This document shows, piece by piece, positions 8,170 through 14,784 of a stretch of 52,500 nt of DNA. The notes under the pieces are model-generated. The model was not told the DNA's origin. It was given only the letters and a program-made list of their open reading frames with translations, and made no database searches. The stretch's first letter is position 1. Each line of letters begins with the position of its first letter. The translations under genes and the position numbers were made by a program. The DNA is from a virus: positions 1-52,500 of IMG/VR virus record IMGVR_UViG_3300017742_000010. One strand, given 5' to 3'.

Positions 8170-9021
8170 ATGAAAAAAGTCAATTATCTAAACAACAGAG
8201 ACCTATTATCCGAAATTCATAAGTCTAAGGCATCATTTTGCAGTTTTATAGACGAAGCATACAGCGAATACAACTTGATTGTGAAAAACGTGGATGCAAT
8301 AAACATTAGAACTGTTGCTCAAGCCAAGAGAAATAAAGCCAAAAAATTAACACATCAAGACTACGAAAGACGTAAAAAATTAGATCCTAAAACTAAATTG
8401 GGAGAATGCCAAATAGATTATAGAAAGATTGACAAGGATGATGTAGTTTTTAGGGTGATGACATTTGATCACGTGCCAGATGAACCTGGTAGAAAAAAGA
8501 ATCCAAAAACAGTGGCAGATGGTAAAACCAAGGTAAACTTTCCACCATTCCAACATTGGAAATATGACAGAAAAGGCAATTTAATTTGTGTGGGAAAAAG
8601 TCACTGGGAAGGTGGTTTAGAAAACGGCAAATTCAATAAAGAATCAGGCAGAGCCACAAATGAACTGGCAAAAATGTGGATGAAACTGTGTGAACGTTAT
8701 GGAACAAGAGGTAATGTAAGAGGTTACACATACAATGATGAGATGCAAGGACAAGCCATATTGCAATTGGCTCAAATTGGTTTACAATTTGATGAATCTA
8801 AATCAGATAATCCATTTGCTTATTACACAGCGGCAGTTACTAATTCGTTTGTAAGAATTATCAATATTGAAAAACGTAATCAAAATATTAGAGATGATAT
8901 TCTGGAACTTAACAATATGATGCCTAGTATGTCACGACAGACTCAAGGCGATTCAGGTGCACCAAAGACTGCAAACAAATCGAATCCAAAACCCAAAGTC
9001 AGTAAACGAACGAAAAAGTAG
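8170..9021 (+). CDS. gp55: Late-transcription sigma factor gp55-like, with N-terminal extension
   Basis: 283 aa, against 185 aa for T4 gp55. gp55 is the small sigma factor that redirects host RNA polymerase to late promoters (TATAAATA). The gp55-like core is residues about 165-250: ELAKMWMKLCERYG, then GYTYNDEMQGQAILQLAQIG, then FDESKSDNPFAYYTAAVTNS, FVRIINIEKRNQNIRDDILE. This resembles sigma region 2 with the conserved NPFAYY block. The first 150 residues hold a basic segment (AKRNKAKKL) and a segment with PPFQHWKYDRKGN and GKSHWEGG that T4 gp55 lacks. The C-terminal tail is very basic. Its start has a good ribosome site (AAGGA, 6 nt). The nearby ATAAATA octamers are its expected targets. 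Confidence 0.85.
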   Translation: MKKVNYLNNRDLLSEIHKSKASFCSFIDEAYSEYNLIVKNVDAINIRTVAQAKRNKAKKLTHQDYERRKKLDPKTKLGECQIDYRKIDKDDVVFRVMTFDHVPDEPGRKKNPKTVADGKTKVNFPPFQHWKYDRKGNLICVGKSHWEGGLENGKFNKESGRATNELAKMWMKLCERYGTRGNVRGYTYNDEMQGQAILQLAQIGLQFDESKSDNPFAYYTAAVTNSFVRIINIEKRNQNIRDDILELNNMMPSMSRQTQGDSGAPKTANKSNPKPKVSKRTKK

Positions 9022-9050
9022 TTGACAAATACAACACTTTCGTGTATTCT
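9022..9050 (+). promoter_or_regulatory. Sigma70-type promoter for gp47-gp46
   Basis: TTGACA at 9022-9027 directly after the gp55 stop, 17-nt spacer, TATTCT at 9045-9050 (4 of 6 matches to TATAAT). AGGAG at 9061-9065 then serves the TTG start at 9072. An early promoter for the recombination genes. Confidence 0.7.
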
Positions 9051-9071
9051 AAAGAAAAGTAGGAGATTATT

Positions 9072-10091
9072 TTGTTCAAGAAATTAGCAGTTTTTACCGA
9101 CATTCATTTCGGATTAAAATCCAATTCTAAATTACACAACGATGACTGTGAAGAATTCGTTGATTGGTATATCGAACTAGCAAAGAAACATGGCTGTGAA
9201 ACAGGATTGTTTTGTGGCGATTGGCATCACAACAGGAATAGTGTAAACATAACCACTATGGATGCTTCTATTAGATGTTTAGAAAAATTAGGAAAAGCAT
9301 TTGATAAATTTTATTTCTTTCCAGGCAATCACGATTTATATTATAAAGACAGCAGAGATATTCAATCTGTAGAGTTTGGCAGATTTATTCCCGGCATCAC
9401 TATGGTTAATAAAATTACAAAAATAGATGACACTATATTAGTGCCTTGGTTAGTAGGCAATGAATGGAAAAAAGTTGGTAATATGGAATGCAAATATATG
9501 TTTGGTCATTTTGAATTACCCAACTTCTTTATGAATGCAATGGTAGAAATGCCTGACACAGGAGAATTACGACCAAGTGATTTTAAAAAACAAGAATACG
9601 TTTTCTCAGGACACTTTCATAAAAGACAGGTCAAAAATAATATTCATTATTTAGGCAATCCTTTTCCACACAATTATGCAGATGTTGATGACGATGAACG
9701 TGGTATGATGATATTAGAACATGGCACAGAGCCTGTTTATTTCAATTGGGATAATTGTCCCAAGTACAGAAATGTAAAATTAAGCACACTGTTGGACAAA
9801 ACCAAAGAGATCATGAAAAAGAAAATGCATCTAAGAGTTACATTGGATATAGACATCAGTTTTGAAGAAGCCAGTTATATTAAAGAAACTTTTATGAAAG
9901 AATATAATTGTAGAGAAATAACACTAATCCCAAGCAAACAAGAAGAAGAAATTAACACAGAACTTGATATTACAAAATTTGAAAGTGTAGATCAAATTGT
10001 TTCTAAAGAAATTGAAACAATTGAGTCTGATGCGTATGATAAATCTGTCTTGCTTAGAATATTTAGAGATTTAAACAATGATACTGATTAA
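9072..10091 (+). CDS. gp47: Recombination nuclease subunit gp47 (SbcD/Mre11-like)
   Basis: 339 aa, the T4 gp47 length. A metallophosphoesterase with the full motif set: FTDIHFGL (D-x-H, residues 8-15), GDWHHNR (about 51), FPGNHDLYY (about 84), GHFELP (about 148) and SGHFHKRQ (G-H-x-H, about 178), which bind the two catalytic metals. With gp46 it forms the Mre11/Rad50-type complex that resects DNA ends for recombination-dependent replication. The start is TTG, with AGGAG 6 nt upstream; no ATG fits the N-terminal motif as well. The 3' end overlaps the start of gp46 by 14 nt, the usual coupling for this pair. Confidence 0.93.
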   Translation: MFKKLAVFTDIHFGLKSNSKLHNDDCEEFVDWYIELAKKHGCETGLFCGDWHHNRNSVNITTMDASIRCLEKLGKAFDKFYFFPGNHDLYYKDSRDIQSVEFGRFIPGITMVNKITKIDDTILVPWLVGNEWKKVGNMECKYMFGHFELPNFFMNAMVEMPDTGELRPSDFKKQEYVFSGHFHKRQVKNNIHYLGNPFPHNYADVDDDERGMMILEHGTEPVYFNWDNCPKYRNVKLSTLLDKTKEIMKKKMHLRVTLDIDISFEEASYIKETFMKEYNCREITLIPSKQEEEINTELDITKFESVDQIVSKEIETIESDAYDKSVLLRIFRDLNNDTD

Positions 10092-11862
10092 AACAATTAC
10101 TGTAAAAAACTTTATGAGTGTGGGTAATCAAACCCAAGCAATAGACTTTCAACAAAAATTATTAACACTGGTGTTGGGTGAAAACTTAGACATGGGTGGT
10201 GATGACGCAGGTTCACGTAATGGTACAGGTAAAACAACCATAGTCAACGCATTGTGTTACGCATTGTATGGCGAAGCACTTACAAAAATACGTAAAGACA
10301 ATCTAGTGAATAAAACCAACAGCAAAGCAATGTTGGTCACAATAGCATTTGAAAAAGATGGTGTAAATTATAGAGTAGAACGTGGCAGAAAACCAAATGT
10401 AATGAAGTATTACATTGACGACCAAGAACAAGAACTATCAGATGTCAGTCAAGGAGATTCACGTAAAACACAAGAAGACCTGAACAGAATGATTGGAATG
10501 AATCCAAAAATGTTTAAACACATTGTGGCTTTGAACACATACACTCAACCCTTTTTAAGTTTACACAACAATGAACAACAAGAAATAATTGAACAACTGT
10601 TAGGAATTCAGTTGTTGTCTGAGAAAGCAGACATCTTAAAAACACACATCAAACGTTCAAAAGAAGACATAGCACTGGAAACAGCAAGATTAGAAGGTTT
10701 AAAAATTAGCAATGAAAAAGTAGAAGAAACAATTCACAGTTTAAACAACAAAAGCAGTGCTTGGCAAAATCAAAACAGAACAGATATAGAAAAATTAGAA
10801 AAAAACTTGAAAGAGTTAGAAGGCGTAGACATTGATAAAGAATTAGAAACACATCAAAAACTTGAAGATTGGACAAAACTTAATGATGCGTTAAGACAAT
10901 TGCAAAAAGACAGAGCCGGTTTGGAATCAACTATTGAACAAGCAGATAAGACAGCAAAAAAATTGCATGATGATTTAGAAAAACTTAATAGCGAAACTTC
11001 TTGTTATGCTTGTGGACAGGATCTGCCTCAAGATAAAATAGAACAAATGCAGAAAACTTTGGAAGAAGAATATGGAGAATCCAACAGTTATGTAATGGAA
11101 TTGGCTGAACAATTAGAACAAACTGTAAAAGATATCAAAGCAGTGGGCGATTTGGATCAAAGACCTGACACATACTATGACACACTTAAAGAAGCATATG
11201 ATCACAGACAATATGTGGAATCAATCAACACAGCACTTGTTAACAAAAAAGAAGAATCAAATCCATATCTAGATCAAATAGACGAATTAAAAAATCAAGC
11301 AGTACAAGAAATAAATTGGGACACAGCAAACACACTACAAAAATTGAAAGAACATCAAGAATTTTTGTATAAATTGTTGACAAATAAAGATTCTTTCATA
11401 AGAAAGAAAATAATTGATCAAAACTTAACCTTCTTGAACAACAGGTTAACTCACTACTTGGATCAATTGGGTCTTCCACACTTGGTCACATTTAAAAATG
11501 ATTTAAGTGTGGAGATCACTCAACTGGGACAAGAACTAGACTTTGACAATTTGAGTAGAGGAGAAAGAAACAGATTAATTTTAGGTTTAAGTTTTGCATT
11601 TAGAGATGTATGGGAAAACTTGTATCAACAGATCAACTTGTTGTTCTTGGATGAATTAATAGATTCTGGTATGGATTCAGCAGGAGTTGAAAGCAGTTTG
11701 GCTATTTTGAAAAAAATGAGCAGAGAATCAGGCAAAAATATATTTTTAATATCCCACAAAGATGAATTGATGGGCAGAGTGAACAATGTGCTTAAGGTTG
11801 TTAAAGAAAACGGCTTCACAGCATATGCTAATGACGTAGAAACACATGACCATTCTAGATGA
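10078..11862 (+). CDS. gp46: Recombination ATPase subunit gp46 (SbcC/Rad50-like)
   Basis: 594 aa. ABC-type SMC-like ATPase. Walker A is GSRNGTGKTTI (about 42-52). A long coiled-coil region of E/K/Q-rich heptads spans about 190-440 and is split by the zinc hook CYACGQDLP (Cys-x-x-Cys, about 307-310). The signature is LSRGERNRLILGLSF (about 490) and Walker B is LLFLDELIDSGMD (about 520), followed by the H-loop LISHKDEL. It pairs with gp47 to process DNA ends. The length is close to T4 gp46 (560 aa). The start overlaps gp47 by 14 nt, and the last 17 nt overlap the next ORF. Confidence 0.93.
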   Translation: MILIKTITVKNFMSVGNQTQAIDFQQKLLTLVLGENLDMGGDDAGSRNGTGKTTIVNALCYALYGEALTKIRKDNLVNKTNSKAMLVTIAFEKDGVNYRVERGRKPNVMKYYIDDQEQELSDVSQGDSRKTQEDLNRMIGMNPKMFKHIVALNTYTQPFLSLHNNEQQEIIEQLLGIQLLSEKADILKTHIKRSKEDIALETARLEGLKISNEKVEETIHSLNNKSSAWQNQNRTDIEKLEKNLKELEGVDIDKELETHQKLEDWTKLNDALRQLQKDRAGLESTIEQADKTAKKLHDDLEKLNSETSCYACGQDLPQDKIEQMQKTLEEEYGESNSYVMELAEQLEQTVKDIKAVGDLDQRPDTYYDTLKEAYDHRQYVESINTALVNKKEESNPYLDQIDELKNQAVQEINWDTANTLQKLKEHQEFLYKLLTNKDSFIRKKIIDQNLTFLNNRLTHYLDQLGLPHLVTFKNDLSVEITQLGQELDFDNLSRGERNRLILGLSFAFRDVWENLYQQINLLFLDELIDSGMDSAGVESSLAILKKMSRESGKNIFLISHKDELMGRVNNVLKVVKENGFTAYANDVETHDHSR

Positions 11863-12064
11863 TACACACGATAAACTGACCAAGGCGTACATGGCTTATT
11901 TTAAGGCAAACGAGTTGTTTGCTGAGAGGCGAAGCCTCGCTACCAAAGTAGCCGCTAGAAAGGCTTTAGCGGAAATTAGAATTTTGGCACGTCAAAGACG
12001 TAAAGAACTTGAAGCACAATACAAAGTGAGCAAGATCCAAAAACAGCAAGAGCGAAAAAAATAA
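11846..12064 (+). CDS. Small basic helical protein of unknown function
   Basis: 72 aa, overlapping the end of gp46. Predominantly charged and helical: DDTHDKLTKAYMAYFKANEL, RSLATKVAARKALAEIRILA, then RQRRKELEAQYK. The pattern 'S..T...ARKAL.EIR.LA..RRKEL' looks conserved in small ORFs that follow gp46 in marine T4-like phages, but I do not know its function. The reading frame contains two perfect inverted repeats, GAGGC/GCCTC at 11926-11938 and CCGCTA/TAGCGG at 11952-11972. This may be coincidence or a local mRNA structure. Overlap with gp46 argues for coupled translation. Confidence 0.6.
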   Translation: MTILDDTHDKLTKAYMAYFKANELFAERRSLATKVAARKALAEIRILARQRRKELEAQYKVSKIQKQQERKK

Positions 12065-12081
12065 TCAGTAAGTATGTCCAT

Positions 12082-12513
12082 ATGCCATGGACTTATCAGG
12101 GTAACCCCATTCACACACTGCCGGAAGACTGCGAAGGATTTGTGTATCTCATTACAAACACAACCAACGGTAAGAAGTATGTGGGTAAAAAACTGGCGAA
12201 ATTCAAGAAGACACGTCCACCTCTCAAGGGCAGGATAAACAAACGTAGAAGCAAAGTTGAATCGGACTGGAAAGACTATTGGGGATCTTCAGACCATTTG
12301 AATGCTGACGTGGCAGAATTAGGCGAAGAAAAATTTACTAGGGAAATATTATACATCTGTAAAGGTAGAGGCGTAATGAGTTATCTCGAGGCTCGAGAAC
12401 AATTCGAAAGGCGAGTACTAGAAACCGATGATTACTACAACGGAATTATCAATGTGAGAGTTGGTGGTTCCCGAATCCTAAAAGAAGAACTTAAAAACTA
12501 CAAAAAGGCTTAA
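12082..12513 (+). CDS. GIY-YIG-like nuclease domain protein
   Basis: 143 aa. The N-terminal third reads GFVYLITNTTNGKKYVGKK (about 20-38), where VYLI and KYVG replace the GIY and YIG elements. R-rich loops follow (KGRINKRRSK), then DWKDYWGSS, and the helix EEKFTREILYICKGRG with YLEAREQFERRVL, where a glutamate of the EAR type is the usual metal ligand. Free-standing GIY-YIG proteins in T4-like phages include the Seg homing endonucleases, but small copies without extra DNA-binding domains are also common and may not be mobile. It lies downstream of gp46 and next to the structured non-coding region. Its base composition looks somewhat richer in GC than the virion genes (by eye). No strong ribosome site precedes the ATG. 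Confidence 0.65.
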   Translation: MPWTYQGNPIHTLPEDCEGFVYLITNTTNGKKYVGKKLAKFKKTRPPLKGRINKRRSKVESDWKDYWGSSDHLNADVAELGEEKFTREILYICKGRGVMSYLEAREQFERRVLETDDYYNGIINVRVGGSRILKEELKNYKKA

Positions 12514-12561
12514 CATAGCAACATCGCTGATCGTAGATCCAGGAAGTGCGTTTGAAAAATA

Positions 12562-12687
12562 ATGGTGAATCCTGAGTTGCAAGGCAAGTGCTTACTAAAG
12601 GCACAAAAGAAGATGCTCTGTGAAAAAGATACAACATCACAACTGCTCACTTTGTTTGTGAAGGGTGCCGCAGTTGACCGTGACTAA
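12562..12687 (+). CDS. Possible 41-aa small ORF
   Basis: ATG at 12562, a TGA just upstream in frame, stop TAA at 12685-12687. It encodes a 41-aa product beginning MVNPELQGKCLLKAQKKM and ending FVKGAAVDRD. No strong ribosome site; AGGAAG lies about 16 nt upstream, which is too far. Its stop overlaps the next ATG as TAATG, a junction used repeatedly by real genes in this window. No family recognised. The same stretch forms stems, so it may instead be RNA. Confidence 0.22.
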   Translation: MVNPELQGKCLLKAQKKMLCEKDTTSQLLTLFVKGAAVDRD

Positions 12688-12848
12688 TGAAGTCTGGAAT
12701 AGGGAGTTGGCGGGTCACCGCTTCCGTACAAAAGTTCCTTTCACAAAATGGCAGGCTAGTCTCGCATGATGGCTTCATACTTTTCCCGTTACTGGGTGAA
12801 GTATGGATCAACTGTCTGCATGATGCACAACATAACTTCGTTATGTAA
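12687..12848 (+). CDS. Possible 53-aa small ORF coupled to the 41-aa ORF
   Basis: ATG at 12687 overlaps the preceding TAA; stop TAA at 12846-12848. The product starts MKSGIGSWRVTASVQKFLSQ and contains a hydrophobic stretch GFILFPLLGEVW. No family recognised. Codon content (CGG, GTC, ACC) looks richer in GC than the phage structural genes. The coding case rests only on the open frame and the TAATG junction, and the region may be non-coding. Confidence 0.22.
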   Translation: MKSGIGSWRVTASVQKFLSQNGRLVSHDGFILFPLLGEVWINCLHDAQHNFVM

Positions 12849-12879
12849 TTGCTTAAATGCTTGAGCGTAAGCGAAAAGC

Positions 12880-12899
12880 AGAACGACGCTAGTCGTTCT
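12880..12899. terminator. Hairpin at the convergent gene ends, possible two-way terminator
   Basis: AGAACGAC, loop GCTA, GTCGTTCT: a perfect 8-bp stem. It touches the stop codon of the hemD-like gene (12899-12901). No long T tract follows on + (TTAAAC); on - the flank is TGCTTTTCGC. It could end both convergent messages weakly. Confidence 0.4.
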
Positions 12900-13471
12900 T
12901 AAACATTGGGATCAAATGATTCACAATCCAACCATAAAGCGGCATCAGGTTCCGCTGACACAACGTGTTTCAACTTGGTGTGACTCCAGTTCCTAATCTC
13001 CAACTCTTTTAATACAGAATCAGAATACACATGAATAACATCTGGTTCCAATTTCAATATCTGTTTGATGGCTGTAGGATCTGGTTTTGATTCGTATGTC
13101 TGTATTGCTGTGACTTCAGGTATGGCACGAAAATCTCTGGCGTACTTGTCTCCGTGGAGCCAAGTGAGTGGGCCTGTGTTTTTGGAACGCAGTTTTAAAT
13201 CGTTGGCATTGTGTCGCCAATGAATATTATTTTCTGCGAAGCCCGCCTCTACGAGTCGGTCATAAGTTTTTGATCCCACCGCATACACCTTTTGTTCCAA
13301 CAGTTCTGTAAGACTGTGTGCATAGTGTTTGATGGCTTCAATGTGTGTGATGATCAATCCCGATTTTGCATCTGCAGATGAGTGTTCAACGGTGGCTGTT
13401 TTAAGACAGGGAATCCACAGGTCATCCTCATCCAACTCCTGGGGTCGTACAATTTGTGTGTAGACTTGCAT
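12899..13471 (-). CDS. hemD: HemD-like protein, probable uroporphyrinogen-III synthase
   Basis: 190 aa; cellular HemD is usually 240-260 aa. HemD closes hydroxymethylbilane to uroporphyrinogen III with ring-D inversion. The two-domain pattern is visible: start VYTQIVRP and WIPCLKT, then GLIITHIEAIKHY (a 'TS..AV' strand-helix, about 38-50), KVYAVGSKTYDRLVEAGF (about 61-78), GPLTWLHGDKYARDF (about 100-114), VTAIQTYESKPD (about 119-130) and PDVIHVYSDSVLKEL (about 144-158). The 'avG..T...L...GF' block and the Y-then-second-TS arrangement are typical of HemD. The family conserves few residues, so sequence alone is moderate evidence; the hemB gene elsewhere in the window strengthens it. Leftward, convergent with the GIY-YIG side. 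A TCTAAATA octamer lies upstream. It looks richer in GC than the structural genes. An unrelated Rossmann-like protein is the alternative. Confidence 0.62.
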   Translation of the reverse strand: MQVYTQIVRPQELDEDDLWIPCLKTATVEHSSADAKSGLIITHIEAIKHYAHSLTELLEQKVYAVGSKTYDRLVEAGFAENNIHWRHNANDLKLRSKNTGPLTWLHGDKYARDFRAIPEVTAIQTYESKPDPTAIKQILKLEPDVIHVYSDSVLKELEIRNWSHTKLKHVVSAEPDAALWLDCESFDPNV

Positions 13472-13479
13472 ATGTGATT

Positions 13480-13487
13480 TATTTAGA
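13480..13487 (-). promoter_or_regulatory. Weak late-promoter-like octamer before the hemD-like gene
   Basis: Minus strand TCTAAATA, one mismatch to TATAAATA, 8 nt before the ATG at 13471. No sigma70 hexamer pair is evident in the 104-bp gap, so hemD may be late or read through from gp26. Confidence 0.3.
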
Positions 13488-13575
13488 ATGTGTGTGTCAT
13501 TGATTAAATGATGCTATTTGGTTCTAGGCACCGTGTGTGTATGATTTTTTATACTTTATATATAGTATCTATATG

Positions 13576-13812
13576 TTAAAAGAAGGGTTGTCCTGTTTTT
13601 TTAGCAGTATCTAGATTTTCTTTGACAACTCCGCCCATTACTTCTCTATCTTCATGACAGGTAGCATATATTTCATCCAGAGTGATTGATCCACGCATGA
13701 ACCATGCCAATTTGAATAGATCGGATTTAAAATTTTTAATTTCACCTTCCATTTCCTTGGTGAGTTTGATAATGTCAGAAGTCGGCAGTGTTGATATCTT
13801 TATACGAAAAAA
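13576..13812 (-). CDS. gp51: gp51-like extension, predicted to be made by -1 frameshift from gp26
   Basis: In the -1 frame relative to the gp26-like gene, an open frame continues for 76 codons after the slippery site to the TAA at 13576-13578. It reads RIKISTLPTSDIIKLTKEME, then FKLAWFMRGSITLDEIY and NLDTAKKTGQPFF. The W-x-MRG and 'eNl..tKk.g.pff' blocks are what I expect of gp51-like baseplate assembly proteins of marine T4-like phages. There is no start codon at the junction. The first internal ATG (…KEM) has AAGGA almost touching it and would lose conserved sequence. I therefore infer a gp26-gp51 fusion of 363 aa made by a -1 shift, alongside the 288-aa unshifted form. Confidence 0.7.
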   Translation of the reverse strand, partial: FFRIKISTLPTSDIIKLTKEMEGEIKNFKSDLFKLAWFMRGSITLDEIYATCHEDREVMGGVVKENLDTAKKTGQPFF

Positions 13813-14666
13813 TTTGCTGAATCAAATGCTACAGGTATTGTGTATTCAGCAGGTGCTCCGTTCTTAATTTCTTCTTCTGAAGATTTAATGATTTGAGGTT
13901 TTAATTGAAATACTTCTCTATTTTTTTCCAAATGCTCCATGATGGAACTGAAAAATTGTTTGTCAGTGTTTTCCAAAAACTCTTTGATTTGTTTGGCATC
14001 GGTTACAGTCTCGCCATCCACTGTGATTGATGCTATTGTGTTAGCCACCATGCCCACACTTAATTCTGTTAATTTTTTGAAAGTTACTTGAAATGCTTTT
14101 ACTTTTTCTTCATCATTCATTTTTGTGTCATCTACAATCTTTTGAATTCTTTGCTGTTCAAATGTTTGGATTGCACTTTCGGTAAACTCTTTGTACGTTA
14201 AAGGTTTTGTTTTTACTTCCATGTTTTGATAAAAAAATGTATCATTGTATTGTGCTGACAGGATGCTGTTCAAACTTTCTTGTAAATCCAACATCAGGTC
14301 TTTCTCAATTGATGTGCCTGGCACTTTGATAGGCATAGTCATGCTAGTTCCATACGTAGCCATTCTGATGGTCATTAATGCCGCATCGCAATCTATCGAA
14401 GGCATTGCCCATGCATTCTTAATTGACGGTATACAACTCTGTATCACTGTCACAGTGGCTTCTCCATTCAACAATGCATCTGGAGTTTTCAGCAACATTT
14501 CATCTTTTGCTGTCATAGGATACACAGCAACATCTCCTGATTCAGGAACCTGTATAGATCCTTCAGGATAAAATTTATAACCACTTGGCAATCTTACAAA
14601 CTGTTTGGGCTGTCTGTAATACTTTTTAAGTGGGTTATTATTTGTACCTATTTGTTCTTGTGACAT
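13800..14666 (-). CDS. gp26: Baseplate hub/tail chaperone protein gp26-like
   Basis: 288 aa. The N-terminal block NPLKKYYRQPKQFVRLPSG, then YPMTAKDEMLLKTPDALLNG and SCIPSIKNAWAMPSIDCDAA, matches the gp26-like baseplate hub proteins of T4-like phages ('RqPkl.i.LPS', 'mtakDE..L.~PDaLlnG', 'IP~lD~da.l~aIR~asyG'). In T4, gene 26 is followed by 51 and both are needed for hub assembly. Here the stop codon is reached just after A-N-F-F-V, directly on a TTTTTTC run, with the gp51-like frame continuing in -1. It is divergent from the tape measure gene 118 bp away. GGAG lies 7 nt before the ATG. Confidence 0.82.
   Translation of the reverse strand: MSQEQIGTNNNPLKKYYRQPKQFVRLPSGYKFYPEGSIQVPESGDVAVYPMTAKDEMLLKTPDALLNGEATVTVIQSCIPSIKNAWAMPSIDCDAALMTIRMATYGTSMTMPIKVPGTSIEKDLMLDLQESLNSILSAQYNDTFFYQNMEVKTKPLTYKEFTESAIQTFEQQRIQKIVDDTKMNDEEKVKAFQVTFKKLTELSVGMVANTIASITVDGETVTDAKQIKEFLENTDKQFFSSIMEHLEKNREVFQLKPQIIKSSEEEIKNGAPAEYTIPVAFDSANFFV
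13806..13812 (-). other. Predicted -1 ribosomal frameshift site T_TTT_TTC
   Basis: On the minus strand the gp26 codons GCA AAT TTT TTC GTA TAA contain the heptamer T TTT TTC in the correct phase for simultaneous -1 slippage (TTT/TTC to TTT/TTT). It comes just one sense codon before the zero-frame stop. The -1 frame then stays open into the gp51-like block. I see no obvious strong stem immediately downstream. Confidence 0.7.
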
Positions 14667-14675
14667 TCAATCTCC

Positions 14676-14683
14676 AATAAATA
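14676..14683 (+). promoter_or_regulatory. Possible late promoter octamer for tape measure-portal genes
   Basis: AATAAATA on the + strand, 101 nt before the tape measure ATG. The long distance makes it weaker than the other examples. The AACAAGGA stretch before 14785 supplies the ribosome site. Confidence 0.35.
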
Positions 14684-14784
14684 TTGTTATTAACTTTTAA
14701 ACTGCTAATATTTAGTATGACATATTAACTGCATACTTAATGATTGGCATTAAATACAAGTAACAAGGATTTTGGTATCACATA

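Larger units (their letters stand above)
12514..12898 (+). other. 385-bp region without a long gene; many inverted repeats, possible structured RNA
   Basis: Between the GIY-YIG gene and the convergent hemD-like gene. Perfect or near-perfect stems seen on the + strand: GCAAC 12519/GTTGC 12576 enclosing CAGGA 12539/TCCTG 12570; GTGCTT 12588-12593/AGGCAC 12599-12604; CAACTGC 12640-12646/GCAGTTG 12670-12676 with an inner TCAC/GTGA; GCGG/CCGC near 12710; TTCATACTT/AAGTATGGA 12774-12807; ACATAAC 12830-12836/GTTATGT 12840-12846; AGAACGAC 12880-12887/GTCGTTCT 12892-12899. This is more pairing than I would expect by chance in 385 nt. I see no tRNA, tmRNA or RNase P signature. Two small overlapping ORFs also fit here and are listed separately. 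Strand is uncertain because hairpins read on both. Confidence 0.35.

Noticed and set aside
11391-11420. TTGACA at about 11391 inside gp46 as a promoter
   Set aside because: No good -10 at 16-18 nt and it lies within a conserved coding region.
11926-11972. Palindromic element inside the 72-aa ORF, sharing CCGCTAGAAAG with 3198-3208 in gp5
   Set aside because: The encoded residues look conserved and an 11-bp match can arise by chance. There is no clear insertion boundary, so I do not call a mobile palindrome.
12514-12898. Group I intron: CAGGA/TCCTG as P4 and GACTA (12682) with TAGTC (12757) as P7
   Set aside because: The strands for P3 and P6 do not pair convincingly, no terminal G context is evident and no split gene flanks the region. 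Partial resemblance only.
13700-13760. Independent start of gp51 at an internal ATG
   Set aside because: AAGGA almost touches that ATG, leaving no spacing, and it would drop the conserved-looking segment before it. The slippery site in exact phase explains the frame better.
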